A DNA stretch of 10,660 bases from an uncultured Clostridia bacterium (GCA_947628465.1 CANQZZ010000038.1:1-10660); one strand, 5' to 3'. Shown: positions 1 through 8,528, numbered from the stretch's first letter. The notes: generated from the sequence alone by a model not told the origin. Translations and numbers: made by a program.

Positions 1-44
1 GCGCCGCCAGCGTTTATCCTGAGCCAGGATCAAACTCTCAATTT
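1..44 (-). rRNA. 16S ribosomal RNA, 5' end (partial)
   Basis: The reverse complement contains the universal 5' start of 16S rRNA, including AGAGTTTGATCCTGGCTCAG followed by an AAACGCTGGCGGCGC-type stretch. Only the first ~44 nucleotides are present; the gene runs leftward out of the window. The mature 5' end near 44 is placed by alignment from memory with the E. coli start (AAAUUGAAGAG), so it may be off by a few bases. The decoding-centre regions of 16S are not in the window, so nothing can be said here about changes linked to the frameshifting seen in the neighbouring genes. Confidence 0.97.
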
Positions 45-250
45 TATTGTTTATATATTGTAGATTCCTCTACCTTATATATCTTTTTTAGAGTTTTCTT
101 AACTCATGTTAAACTTCTTGACGTTTTTTTACTTGGTTTTCTCCAATTCTTTTCTTTTTGAGTACGAATACTTCAAAGTATTCTTCTTAAAGGAATTTAT
201 TGTTTATTTTTCAATGTACTTTTGCGTTCATCATTTTTTTGCCGAACGCA
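45..250 (-). other. rRNA operon leader (pre-16S 5' spacer)
   Basis: About 205 nt of transcribed leader lie between the predicted start site and the mature 16S. It holds no ORF of note and several short inverted repeats: an 8-bp stem (TTGCGTTC/GAACGCAA) at 222-251 at the very 5' end, a perfect 8-bp palindromic arm pair at 166-183 (GAATACTT-CA-AAGTATTC), and GAGTT/AACTC at 91-105. Such leaders carry processing stems and antitermination sites. I could not identify a convincing boxA; ACTTTGAA inside the 166-183 repeat is only a loose match. Confidence 0.7.
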
Positions 251-251
251 A
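222..251 (-). other. 5'-terminal hairpin of the rRNA leader
   Basis: On the minus strand TTGCGTTC and GAACGCAA form a perfect 8-bp stem around a 14-nt A-rich loop. The 5' arm begins at the predicted transcription start, so the pre-rRNA would begin with this hairpin. A role in protecting or processing the precursor is inference. Confidence 0.6.
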
Positions 252-256
252 GATTT

Positions 257-300
257 ATTTTAGCATAAAATAATATTTACTGTCAACACTTTTTTAAAAA
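257..300 (-). promoter_or_regulatory. Strong rRNA promoter with extended -10 and UP-like element
   Basis: On the minus strand there is a consensus -35 TTGACA (281-286), an 18-nt spacer and -10 TAAAAT (257-262) preceded by TGC, an extended -10. Upstream of the -35 lie unbroken A and T tracts (about 287-312), like an UP element. The predicted start is near 250. This is the only good promoter I see before the 16S gene. Confidence 0.85.
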
Positions 301-343
301 AATTTTAAAAAAAATTGCAAGAAATTTTTCCCTGCAATTTTTT
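301..343 (-). terminator. Intrinsic terminator after pyrI
   Basis: An 11-bp stem (AAAAAATTGCA paired with TGCAATTTTTT, arms 333-343 and 309-319) with a 13-nt loop is followed on the minus strand by a T/A-rich tail. It ends the pyr operon only about 20 nt before the -35 of the rRNA promoter, so the tail also serves as part of that promoter's A/T-rich upstream region. Confidence 0.8.
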
Positions 344-367
344 GCTTGATTTTATGCTCTTTTTCTA

Positions 368-787
368 CTACTTCTTTGCCTGTGCTTCGCAATATTTACA
401 TCTATATATTTTATTTTCTCTGTCTGTTAATTCAAATACTTGGTCTATTTCTCTCTCTTCAGAAGTTATACATCTTGGGTTTTCACATTTTATTATATTT
501 ACTAGTTTTTTAGGTAGCTCCATATGTGTCTTTTTTATTATCTTTCCATCTTTTATTACATTTACTGTAATGTTTGTATCTATATACCCTAAAATGTCTG
601 TGTTGACATCCATATCATTATCTATTTTTATTATATCTTTTTTACCTGATTTTTTACTTTTTACATTTTTAATTATAGCAACAGAGCAATCTAAATTTTC
701 TAAACCTAAATATTTATATATTTCCATGCTTTTTCCCGCTTCTATATGGTCTATTACTATACCATTATTTATACTATCTATATTCAT
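368..787 (-). CDS. pyrI: Aspartate carbamoyltransferase regulatory subunit
   Basis: A 139-residue protein, close to E. coli PyrI in plan but slightly shorter. The N-terminal half is the allosteric nucleotide-binding domain (VIDHIEAG near residues 11-18, then KKDIIKIDN near 49-57). The C-terminal half is the zinc domain with Cys101, Cys106, Cys130 and Cys133; the spacing (4, 23 and 2 residues between cysteines) is the same as in E. coli PyrI. Its role is to join PyrB trimers into the allosteric holoenzyme and relay CTP/ATP control of the first committed pyrimidine step. It has a good ribosome site (GAAAGGAG, 9 nt before ATG), lies 74 nt downstream of pyrB, is the last gene of the operon, and has no in-frame CGG and no frameshift, unlike its operon partners. 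Confidence 0.95.
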   Translation of the reverse strand: MNIDSINNGIVIDHIEAGKSMEIYKYLGLENLDCSVAIIKNVKSKKSGKKDIIKIDNDMDVNTDILGYIDTNITVNVIKDGKIIKKTHMELPKKLVNIIKCENPRCITSEEREIDQVFELTDRENKIYRCKYCEAQAKK

Positions 788-861
788 CTTATTTTTCTCC
801 TTTCATTATTAATCTTCATTTATGCTTTAATAATTGAATTTTCACTTTCGTTCTTACATAT

Positions 862-1777
862 TTATTTTATTTCTAATAATTTAAGAATTAATGCCATTCT
901 AATATATCTTCCATATTCAACTTGTTTAAAATAGCATGCTCTTGAATCATTATCTACTTCTGTTGCTATTTCATTAACTCTAGGAAGTGGGTGCATGATG
1001 CATAAATCTTTTTTAGCATTTTTTAATTTATCTAGAGTTAATATATAGTAGTCCTTTAATCTTATATAATCTGCTTCGTTAAAAAATCTTTCTCTTTGAA
1101 CTCTTGTCATATATAAAATGTCTAATTTATCTATATACTCTTCAATATCTTGCGTTTCTACATACTCTATATTATTCTTTTTTAATTTTTCTTCTTTTAT
1201 ATAATCTGGTATTTTAAGTTCTTTTGGAGATATTAATACAAATTTAATATTCTTATATCTTGACATTGCAGTTATTAATGAATGTACTGTTCTTCCAAAT
1301 TTTAAATCTCCACATAAACCTATTGTTAAATCAGAAAGTCTTCCTTTTTCGCTTGCTATTGTAAGTAAATCTGTTAATGTTTGTGTTGGATGATTGTGTC
1401 CACCATCTCCTGCATTTATAATTGGAACTGTTGAAACTTCACTTGCCACAACTGGAGCTCCTTCTTTTGGATGTCTCATAGCTATAATATCGGAATAATA
1501 GCTTACTGTTCTTACAGTATCTGACACACTTTCTCCTTTTGCAGTAGAACTATTCATCGCAGATGAAAATCCTATTACATTTCCTCCGAAGGCCTAACAT
1601 TGCTGATTCAAAACTAAGCCTTGTTCTTGTACTTGGTTCAAAAAATAGAGTTGCAAGTATTTTGTTCTTACATTTTTCTGAATACTTTTCTTTATTTGTC
1701 ATTATATCTTTTGCTGTTTTTATTAAATCGTCAATTTCATTTACATTTAAATCTGCTATATCAATTAAATGTTTCAT
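862..1777 (-). CDS. pyrB: Aspartate carbamoyltransferase catalytic subunit, read through one CGGA +1 site
   Basis: The enzyme condenses carbamoyl phosphate with aspartate to N-carbamoyl-aspartate. Residues 45-57 are [13 protein letters not shown], with the carbamoyl-phosphate loop Ser49-Thr-Arg-Thr-Arg53; after the shift come Ser76 and Lys80 in SSTAKGE (probable equivalents of the E. coli 80s loop), HNHPTQTL, and HPLPRV near the C-terminus. In the plain frame translation stops at 1550-1552 after 75 residues. Skipping the C at 1588 gives 304 residues, the normal length (~310), with LGLGGNVIGF at the join and Gly64 encoded by the GGA after the extra C. Total length is a multiple of three plus one. 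The start ATG has AAAGGAGA 7 nt upstream and lies 28 nt after the carB stop. A start at the internal Met74 would lose the substrate-binding loop, so two separate genes make no sense. Confidence 0.95.
1585..1588 (-). other. CGGA shift site 1 (pyrB, Gly64)
   Basis: Context CTT-C-GGA-GGA. The C at 1588 is surplus to the pyrB frame. The plain frame continues CGG AGG and meets TAG 12 codons later. The glycine belongs to LGGNV in PyrB. Confidence 0.95.
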
Positions 1778-1805
1778 AAAAATCTCCTTTCTTTTTTATT
1801 ACCAT

Positions 1806-4800
1806 TTATTCATCTATTGTTGATATGCAAAGTGTTATTTCTTCTAAAACGTCTAGCAATACTCTAACTGTGTCTAATGCTGTAAACATAGCAATGTTGT
1901 TTTCGACTGCACATCTTCTGATAATACTTCCATCTGTTTCTTGGTCAAGCGCATCTACATCTCTTGTACTTATTACATAATTAACATATCCTTTTCTCAT
2001 TGAATCTAATATTTCTTCGCTACCTTCACTTATTTTCTTTTTAATTCTTGTTCTTATTCCATTTTCCTTTAAAAATTCAGCTGTTCCTTTTGTTGCTTCA
2101 ATGTTAAATCCTAAGTTATAAAATCTTCTTATTAATGGAAGTGCTTCTTCTTTATCTTTGTCTGCTATTGTTACTAAAATTGTTCCATAGTTTGCAAGGT
2201 TTACTCCTGATGATTGAAGTGCCTTATATAATGCTCTTGTTAGTTTTGTATCATATCCTATTGCCTCACCTGTTGATTTCATTTCTGGTGATAAATATGT
2301 ATCCATTCCGTTTAGTTTAGAGAATGAAAAGGCTGGTGCTTTTACATACCATTTTTCTTTTTCTTTTGGATAAACTTCTGCTATTCCTTGTTCTTTTAAA
2401 GTTTTTCCAAGCATTACAAGTGTTCCAATATCCGCTAGTGAATATCCTGTTGATTTTGATATGAATGGTACTGTTCTAGATGACCTTGGATTTACTTCTA
2501 TTACATATACATTTTCCTCTTTGTCTACTATAAATTGTATATTATATAAACCTACAATTCCAATACCAAGTCCTAATTTTACTGTGTAATCTAATATAGT
2601 TTCTTTTGCTTTTTTACTTACGCTAAATGTTGGATAAATGCTAATGCTATCTCCTGAGTGTATACCTGTTTTTTCAACGTGTTCCATTATTCCTGGTACA
2701 AATACATCTTTTCCATCACATACTGCATCTACTTCTAATTCTTTTCCTATTATATATTTATCTACTAAAACTGGTTGGTCTACATTTATTTCAACTGCTG
2801 ATTTTAAATATTTCTCCAATGCTTTTCTGTTTGAAACTATTTGCATTGCTCTTCCACCTAATACAAAGCTTGGCCTTACAAGTACAGGATATCCTATTTC
2901 TTCTGCTACTCTTATTCCATCTTTTATATTTGTTACAGCTTGACCTTTTGGTTGTAATAGTTTTAGTTTTTCCATAACTTTTTCAAAGCTGTCTCTGTTT
3001 TCTGCTCTTTCTATTGCGTCTACATCTGTTCCTATTATTTTTACTCCAAGTTTTGCAAGTGGCATTGCAAGGTTTATTGCTGTTTGTCCTCCAAGTGCTG
3101 CAACTACTCCTTCTGGTTTTTCTAAGTCAATTATATTCATTACATCTTCTACTGTTAATGGTTCAAAGTACAACTTATCGCTTGTTGTGTAATCTGTAGA
3201 TACTGTTTCTGGATTGTTATTTATTATTATTGCTTCATATCCAGCATTTTTAATTGTTTTTACTGCATGTACTGTTGAATAATCAAATTCTACACCTTGC
3301 CCTATTCTTATAGGTCCTGCACCTAATACTATAATTTTCTTTTTACTGCTAACTATTGATTCATTTTCTTGTTCATAAGTAGAATAGAAATATGGTACAT
3401 AGCTTTCAAATTCACTTGCACATGTATCTATCATTTTATATACTGGATAAATATTTTCTTTTTTTCTTAATAGATATATATCTTCCTCTTTCTTTCCCCA
3501 TAAATTTGCTATGTATTTGTCGCTAAATCCCATCTTTTTAGCTGTTTTTAATATTTCTATGTTGTCAACATTTTCTTTTACTTTGTATTCCATTTTTACA
3601 ATGTTTTTGATTTTTTCTAAGAAAAACATATCTATTTTAGTAGTATTATATATTAATCCTAAGTCTGTTTTTCTTCTTATTAGTTCTGCTATAGCATAAA
3701 TTCTATCGTCTGTTCCATCTTTTATATATTCCATCAAATCTTCTGTTTCAAAACTATCAAATTTCTTCATATAAATGTGGCATACGCCTATCTCTAATGA
3801 CCTAATTGCTTTTAAAAGGCTTTCTTCAAATGTTCTTCCTACACTCATTACTTCTCCTGTTGCTTTCATTTGTGTGCTTAATTTGTTTGAAGCAAGTACA
3901 AATTTATCAAATGGAAATCTTGCAATTTTAGATACTACATAATCAAGTGTTGGTTCAAAGCTTGCTGGTGTGTTTGCAAGCTGTATTTCATCTAATCTCA
4001 TTCCTACTGCAATTTTGGCTGAAACCCTTGCTATAGGATATCCACTTGCTTTTGATGCTAAAGCTGATGAACGAGATACTCTTGGGTTTACTTCTATTAA
4101 ATAATATTTAAATGAATGTGGGTCTAGTGCAAATTGAACATTACATCCGCCTTCTATTTTTAATGCTCTTATTATCTTTAAAGCGCTGTCTCTTAATAGG
4201 TGATATTCTTTATTAGTTAGAGTTTGACTTGGTGCAACTACAATTGAATCTCCTGTATGTATTCCAACTGGATCTAAATTTTCCATGTTACATACAGTTA
4301 TTGCTGTATCGTTGCTATCTCTCATTACTTCATATTCTATTTCTTTATATCCTTTTATACTTTTTTCTACTAAAACTTGACCAACTGGCGAAAGTTTTAA
4401 TGCATGTTTTATGATTTCTTGTAGCTCTTCATCATTATCTGCAAATCCTCCACCTGTTCCTCCTAATGTAAATGCTGGTCTTAACACTACTGGATATCCA
4501 ATAGTATGTGCTGCTTCTAATCCTTCTGCTATTGAATGTGCAATTATTGATTCAAGAACTGGTTCACCTAATTCTTCGCATAGTTCTTTAAATTTTTCTC
4601 TATCTTCTGCACGTTCTATTGCTTCTGCTGCTGTCCCAAGTAGTTCTACTTGGCACTCTTGCAAAACTCCTTTTTTATATAATTGCATTGCTATATTTAA
4701 ACCAGTTTGTCCTCCTATTCCTGGAAGTATTGCATCTGGTCTTTCATATCTTATTATTTTTGCAACATACTCTAATGTTAATGGTTCCATATATACTTTA

Positions 4801-4986
4801 TCTGCAATAGTTACATCTGTCATTATTGTTGCAGGGTTTGAGTTTACAAGTATTACTTTATATCCCTCTTCTTTTAGAGCTAGGCATGCTTGTGTTCCTG
4901 CATAATCAAATTCTGCAGCTTGTCCGTATTACTATTGGTCCAGAGCCTATTACAAGTACTGTTTTTATATCTTTTCTTTTTGGCAT
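1806..4986 (-). CDS. carB: Carbamoyl-phosphate synthase large subunit, read through one CGGA +1 site
   Basis: It makes carbamoyl phosphate from bicarbonate, ammonia (channelled from CarA) and two ATP. With the C at 4926 skipped the protein has 1059 residues (E. coli ~1073): N-terminal half with GSGPIVIGQ (~14-22) and ATP-grasp motif GGTGGG (175-180), a second homologous half beginning at GPIRIGQ (~557-563), and a C-terminal allosteric MGS-type domain. In the plain frame the ATG at 4986 gives only 26 residues before a TGA at 4906-4908; the next in-frame Met is residue 55, which would remove the first glycine-rich loop. The ATG overlaps the carA stop by one base (TAATG), and its ribosome site (GGGAGGT) is inside carA, so the two are translationally coupled. 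The second half has the same glycine (Gly562) encoded by a plain GGG without an extra C. Confidence 0.96.
4923..4926 (-). other. CGGA shift site 2 (carB, Gly21)
   Basis: Context ATA-C-GGA-CAA. The C at 4926 is surplus. The shift restores [15 protein letters not shown] of CarB, immediately after codon 20. Confidence 0.97.
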
Positions 4987-6072
4987 TATTTATTACCTCC
5001 CATCATATCAATAAATTGATCAAATAGATAACTTGAATCTTGTGGTCCTGGTGCGCTTTCAGGATGGTATTGAACACTAAATATTTTATCTTTTAAACAC
5101 TCTACTCCTTCTACTGTGTTGTCTAAAATGTTTTTGTGTGTTACTTTCAAGCCCGTTCCTTTTAAAGATTTTTCATCTACTGCATAACTGTGATTTTGAC
5201 TAGTAATTTCTATTTTATCTGTTTTTAAATTTAGTACTGGATGGTTTCCGCCTCTATGTCCGAATTTCAATTTATATGTTTTTGCTCCATATGCTAAAGA
5301 TATCATTTGATGTCCTAAGCATATTCCGAAATATTGGATATTTTCCTCTTAATTTCTTAACTAATTCTATTACTTCTGTTACATCTTCTGGGTCTCCAGG
5401 CCCGTTTGATAAAAATATTCCATCTGGTTTTAAATCTATAACTTTTTCATAAGGTGTATTGTATGGAACTACTGTTACGTTGCATCCTCTTTTATTGAGG
5501 CTCCTTATTATATTTAGTTTTATTCCACAATCTACTGCAACAATATTGAATTTTGCATTTGCTGTTCTTGAATACCATTTTTTCTTGCAACTAACCTTTG
5601 ATACTGCATCTTTTGGCATATTATATTCTTTTAATTTCTTTAATGCTTCTTCTTTGCTTGTGTTTATGTCTGTTATAATTACTTTTCTTGTTCCTTTATC
5701 TCTAATACTTCTATTTAATTTTCTTGTATCTAATCCATATATTCCAGGAATATTATTTTCTTCTAAGTATTCTGATAAAGTTTTTGTGTATCTAAAGTTA
5801 CTTGGCAGGTCGTTGTATTCTCTTACAATCAATCCTCCTATTGTAGGCTGTTTTGTTTCATAGTCATCATCTGTAATTCCATAATTTCCAATCAATGGGT
5901 AAGTCATAACTACCATTTGATATGTGTATGATGGGTCTGATACTATTTCTTGATATCCTACCATAGATGTATTAAAAACTATTTCGCATATTGCTTCTAC
6001 ATCTGCACCAAATCCATATCCTAGGTATTCTTCTCCATCTTCTAGTACAATTTTTTTGTTAAATGCTTTCAT
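4986..6072 (-). CDS. carA: Carbamoyl-phosphate synthase small (glutaminase) subunit, read through one CGGA +1 site
   Basis: A class I glutamine amidotransferase subunit that hydrolyses glutamine and passes ammonia to CarB. The N-terminal CPSase small-chain domain ([30 protein letters not shown]) is followed by the amidotransferase domain with [17 protein letters not shown] (nucleophile Cys251), [10 protein letters not shown] and YHPES (His336, Glu338). The plain frame reads FRNMLRTS and stops at 5272, just where the catalytic Cys should be. Skipping the C at 5328 gives FGICLGHQ and a normal 361-residue protein. The start is taken as ATG at 6072 (GGGTGG 6 nt upstream), not the TTG two codons earlier, which would abut the ribosome site. 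It is the first gene of the pyr operon and its stop overlaps the carB start. Confidence 0.95.
5325..5328 (-). other. CGGA shift site 3 (carA, Gly249)
   Basis: Context TTT-C-GGA-ATA. The C at 5328 is surplus. The shift restores FGICLGHQ, two residues before the glutaminase nucleophile Cys251. Confidence 0.97.
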
Positions 6073-6144
6073 TATCAACCACCCTTTCTTATTTTTAAAT
6101 GAGGCTTTCGACTAAAAATGCGACGTTTATTTTCAAAATCAAGC

Positions 6145-6175
6145 ATAAAAAAATAAGGAATACATATTCCTTATT
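6145..6175 (-). terminator. Intrinsic terminator / putative attenuator before carA
   Basis: A perfect 10-bp stem (AATAAGGAAT/ATTCCTTATT, arms 6166-6175 and 6152-6161) with a 4-nt loop is followed on the minus strand by seven T. It sits between the 27-codon ORF and carA, and the stop codon of that ORF is within its 5' arm. It could end an independent small transcript or act as the attenuator of the pyr operon; I see no good promoter between it and carA, which favours attenuation. Confidence 0.8.
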
Positions 6176-6257
6176 AAAATATAAATAAAAATAAAATTAC
6201 TATTAAGAAAATATTTGCAAAAGATATTAAATTCGCTTTTCTTTCATAGTTTTTCAT
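6174..6257 (-). CDS. 27-residue small ORF, putative pyr leader peptide
   Basis: ATG at 6255-6257 follows a fair ribosome site (AGAGGT, 6-7 nt away) and a near-consensus promoter. The peptide starts MKNYERKANLISFANIF and ends in a run of Ile, Leu, Val and Phe, so it could be a tiny membrane peptide. Two readings are possible. As a leader peptide, its last codons (ATT TTA TTT TTA TTT ATA TTT TAA) make a U-rich stretch just before the hairpin, and its stop lies in the hairpin's 5' arm, as in the E. coli pyrBI leader where coupling of ribosome and polymerase depends on UTP. As an independent small membrane protein, the terminator would simply end its message. The position directly upstream of carA favours the first. 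It contains no CGG. Confidence 0.6.
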   Translation of the reverse strand: MKNYERKANLISFANIFLIVILFLFIF

Positions 6258-6292
6258 TTTTCTACCTCTTTTTACTTTTTTACACTTTCATA

Positions 6293-6321
6293 ATTATACA
6301 AAAGCAATTCATAAAATGCAA
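6293..6321 (-). promoter_or_regulatory. Promoter of the small leader ORF and probably of the pyr operon
   Basis: Minus-strand -35 TTGCAT (6316-6321), 17-nt spacer and consensus -10 TATAAT (6293-6298). The predicted start near 6286 leaves a ~28-nt 5' leader before the small ORF. It is the best promoter between the coiled-coil gene and carA. Confidence 0.75.
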
Positions 6322-6330
6322 TAGTTTTTT

Positions 6331-7606
6331 TTAATTTTCTTCATATTTTATTATCGCACCTGATGTGCTTTCGAATTGATTGTTTCCTGTTATTTTATAC
6401 GCCTCTTCATTAGCACTAAAAGTTATATATAACCCTACTCCTTCAACCTTAGTTAGTGTAAATGTTCCAGAGTAGTTTTGTGTCATTCCAGCCACGGTTA
6501 TTAAATTTGTTTGTGTATATGTTCCATCTGATTTTAGTACAATTGTTATTTCGTATTTACTTAATGGATCACCTTCTGTCCAATAAGCTGTTCCTTTATA
6601 TGTTCCATATTTTAATGTATAATTTCCGAGCCTGTGCTTGCTCCTGCTTTTTTCTTTCTTCTTCTTGTTTTTTTGCTTCCTCTTCAGCTTTCTTTCTTTC
6701 CTCTTCTTGCTTCTTTGCTTCTTCTTCTGCCTTCTTCTTTGCCTCTTCCTCTGCTTTTATTCTTGCTTGTTCTTCAGCTATTCTTCTTTCTTCATCTTCT
6801 TTTCGTTTTTGTTCTATTTCTTGAATTGCCTTTATCATTTCGTCTTTTCTTGTTTGAATTTCTTCTTGTTTTTGTGATACCTTTTCTTTTTGTTTTTCAC
6901 TTATATCTGCTTGCATTTTGCTTACTGCTTTTGAAAATTCTTTTTTTATTTCATCTTCATAAGAATCTAAAACAATATTTTGCCATCTATCTTCTATTAT
7001 ATTTATAGAAATAAATTTTTCGTCAAATGTTGAGATTTCTAGCACTGTTCCATCTAGTGCAGTTACTGAATCTACTGCACCTTTTTTTAATGTAATTGCA
7101 TTTTCAACTTTTATTTCTGTTTGTGTTTCTTCATCTTCATTTACTTTGTTTGCTTTTATGCTTTCAGATATTTTTGTATATTTATCTTCGCCTCCAAAGT
7201 CTTCATGGATATAATAATCATAAGTTTTTTGTTCTACATCATATAGATATTCAACAACAAAATCCTTTTTAAAAGATTGAAGAGTAACTACTTCCTTTTC
7301 ATCTGTTATGTATAATATATTTGTAAATGCTTGTCCTAACTCAGTATAATTATATAGCATAACCGGATTTTCTATATCTGGTACTTGGCAAAATTCTATT
7401 TTTTCATCTTCACGATAATATTTTAAAGTATTCTTTTTTGCCTTTGTATCTTCATGATTTTGCCTCATATAGTCATAATAAATCCTAACCCATTCTAATT
7501 CAAATGGATCTTGTTTTTTATACTTTTGATATGCATAATATACTCCAAAGCCAATTAGACCAAGAATTATTAAAATTACAAAAAATTTAATTATTCCTTT
7601 TTTCAT
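6331..7606 (-). CDS. Membrane-anchored coiled-coil protein with C-terminal beta-rich domain, read through one CGGA +1 site
   Basis: I do not recognise a named family. With the C at 6628 skipped it has 424 residues: Lys-rich start, one membrane segment (~6-26, signal-anchor like), an extracytoplasmic region without obvious motifs (~30-210), a long charged coiled coil (~215-326) with repeats rich in Glu, Lys and Ala, then a C-terminal region (327-424) beginning GNYTLKYGTYKGTAYW, rich in Thr, Tyr and Gly with alternating pattern, probably a small beta domain. In the plain frame it ends at 6596 after nine unrelated residues. The extended frame stays open for 97 further codons and ends at TAA 6331-6333, which fills the otherwise unexplained gap up to the next promoter. 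It starts 13 nt after the lipid-kinase stop, with AGGAG upstream. No clear terminator follows. Function unknown. Confidence 0.85.
6625..6628 (-). other. CGGA shift site 4 (coiled-coil protein, Gly327)
   Basis: Context GCT-C-GGA-AAT. The C at 6628 is surplus if the 97-codon downstream frame is translated. This is the one site without a known family to confirm the join; support comes from the open frame and from identity with the other six sites. Confidence 0.85.
6650..6757 (-). repeat. Tandem coiled-coil repeat within the membrane-anchored protein
   Basis: Residues 292-305 and 306-319 repeat KAEEEAKKQEEERK exactly (42-nt units), preceded by a partial copy KAEEEAKK at 284-291. The coding strand is almost entirely purine here. 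Such repeats change copy number easily; the array ends just before the CGGA site at 6625-6628. Confidence 0.85.
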
Positions 7607-7619
7607 ATGCTTTCTCCTA

Positions 7620-8515
7620 CTACATTGGTATTATATATTCTATTGCCATATTTATATTTTTGATTTCTACTTCCTTTTTTCTTCCCCCAAATTCTCCGGT
7701 CCATTGTCCAAGGTATCCCTACTTCTGAGGTTATTTTTATTTTATCTGTTTGATAATATTCAAAATACTCTTTTTTATCATGTTTTTTAAATAATATGGC
7801 AAATATTGTTTTTATATATCCTAAAAAGCTTTTTGGTTTTTTTATAAATAACATTTCAAATTCACCATCATTTATTTTTACACCGCTTCTTTTAAACCAT
7901 TCAAATCCTCCAATTGATTTTGAATTGCTTATAGAGCCAAATATAAATTCATCTGTAACACTTTCTTTTTCTGTTTCAATTGTTATTTTATATCCACGTA
8001 TTTTATTTAAGTATTTTATTCCTACTATAAAATACGCAAGTTTTCCAAATTTTCTTTTTAATTTTTGTGTTGTAACATAAGAAACAGGTGTAAAAGCTCC
8101 AAATGCAACAACATAGTTAAAATATACGTCATTAAATTTTCCTATATCTGATGGAATGATTGTACCTTCGTCAATATTTTTAGATAGAAAAGTTTTTCTT
8201 GTAGATAGTTTTATTGTTCTTGCAAAATCATTCATTGTTCCGCAGAGGAATAAATCCTATTTGTGGTCTTTCTTCTAGTTTCATTACAGCATTTATCAAT
8301 TCATTTAATGTTCCGTCTCCTCCACAGCATACTATTAAATCCCATTTATTGTTATAATCTTTTAATATATCAGAAGGATTATAGTCTGCTTTTGTATATA
8401 CTGTTTTTGTTTCATATCCTCTTTTTTTAAAATTTTTAACAATTTTAGGAAGTTTTCTTTGTATAGTTCCTTTTCCAGCTTTTGGATTAACAATTAATAA
8501 CATGTTTTTTATCAT
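7620..8515 (-). CDS. Diacylglycerol/lipid kinase (DagK/YegS family), read through two CGGA +1 sites
   Basis: A soluble lipid kinase of the DAGK catalytic family, probably phosphorylating diacylglycerol or a related lipid. Motifs: NPKAGKG (10-16), CCGGDGTLNE (63-72, nucleotide-binding loop), IGFIPLGTMNDFAR across the first site (Gly92), and WTMDGEFGG across the second (Asp272-Gly273-Glu274, the conserved DGE). The plain frame stops at 8228 after 95 residues. The second shift (C at 7698) is easy to miss because the plain frame stays open to 7603, giving WTMDRRIWG and overlapping the next gene. With both Cs skipped the protein has 297 residues, typical for the family, and ends at TAG 7620-7622, 13 nt before the next ATG. 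The gene starts 13 nt after the epimerase stop (AAGGAAA ribosome site). Confidence 0.93.
7695..7698 (-). other. CGGA shift site 5 (lipid kinase, Gly273)
   Basis: Context GAC-C-GGA-GAA. The C at 7698 is surplus. The shift restores the conserved DGE motif; the plain frame gives DRR and does not stop until the next gene. Confidence 0.93.
8239..8242 (-). other. CGGA shift site 6 (lipid kinase, Gly92)
   Basis: Context CTG-C-GGA-ACA. The C at 8242 is surplus. The shift restores PLGTMNDFAR; the plain frame stops four codons later. Confidence 0.97.
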
Positions 8516-8528
8516 ATCTTTTTCCTTA

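Noticed and set aside
166..183. boxA antitermination site in the rRNA leader
   Set aside because: ACTTTGAA is a partial match only and lies inside a perfect inverted repeat that explains it better.
315..5863. Plus-strand ORFs opposite the pyr genes and the coiled-coil gene, rich in Leu, Phe, Ser and Ile
   Set aside because: They are antisense shadows of AT-rich genes: hydrophobic low-complexity translations, no ribosome sites, no family motifs.
6073..6144. PyrR-binding loop or separate carA promoter
   Set aside because: GAGGCTTTCGAC at 6101-6112 recalls part of a PyrR loop but is on the wrong strand. TTGATT at 6137-6142 (minus strand) has no acceptable -10 at 16-18 nt.
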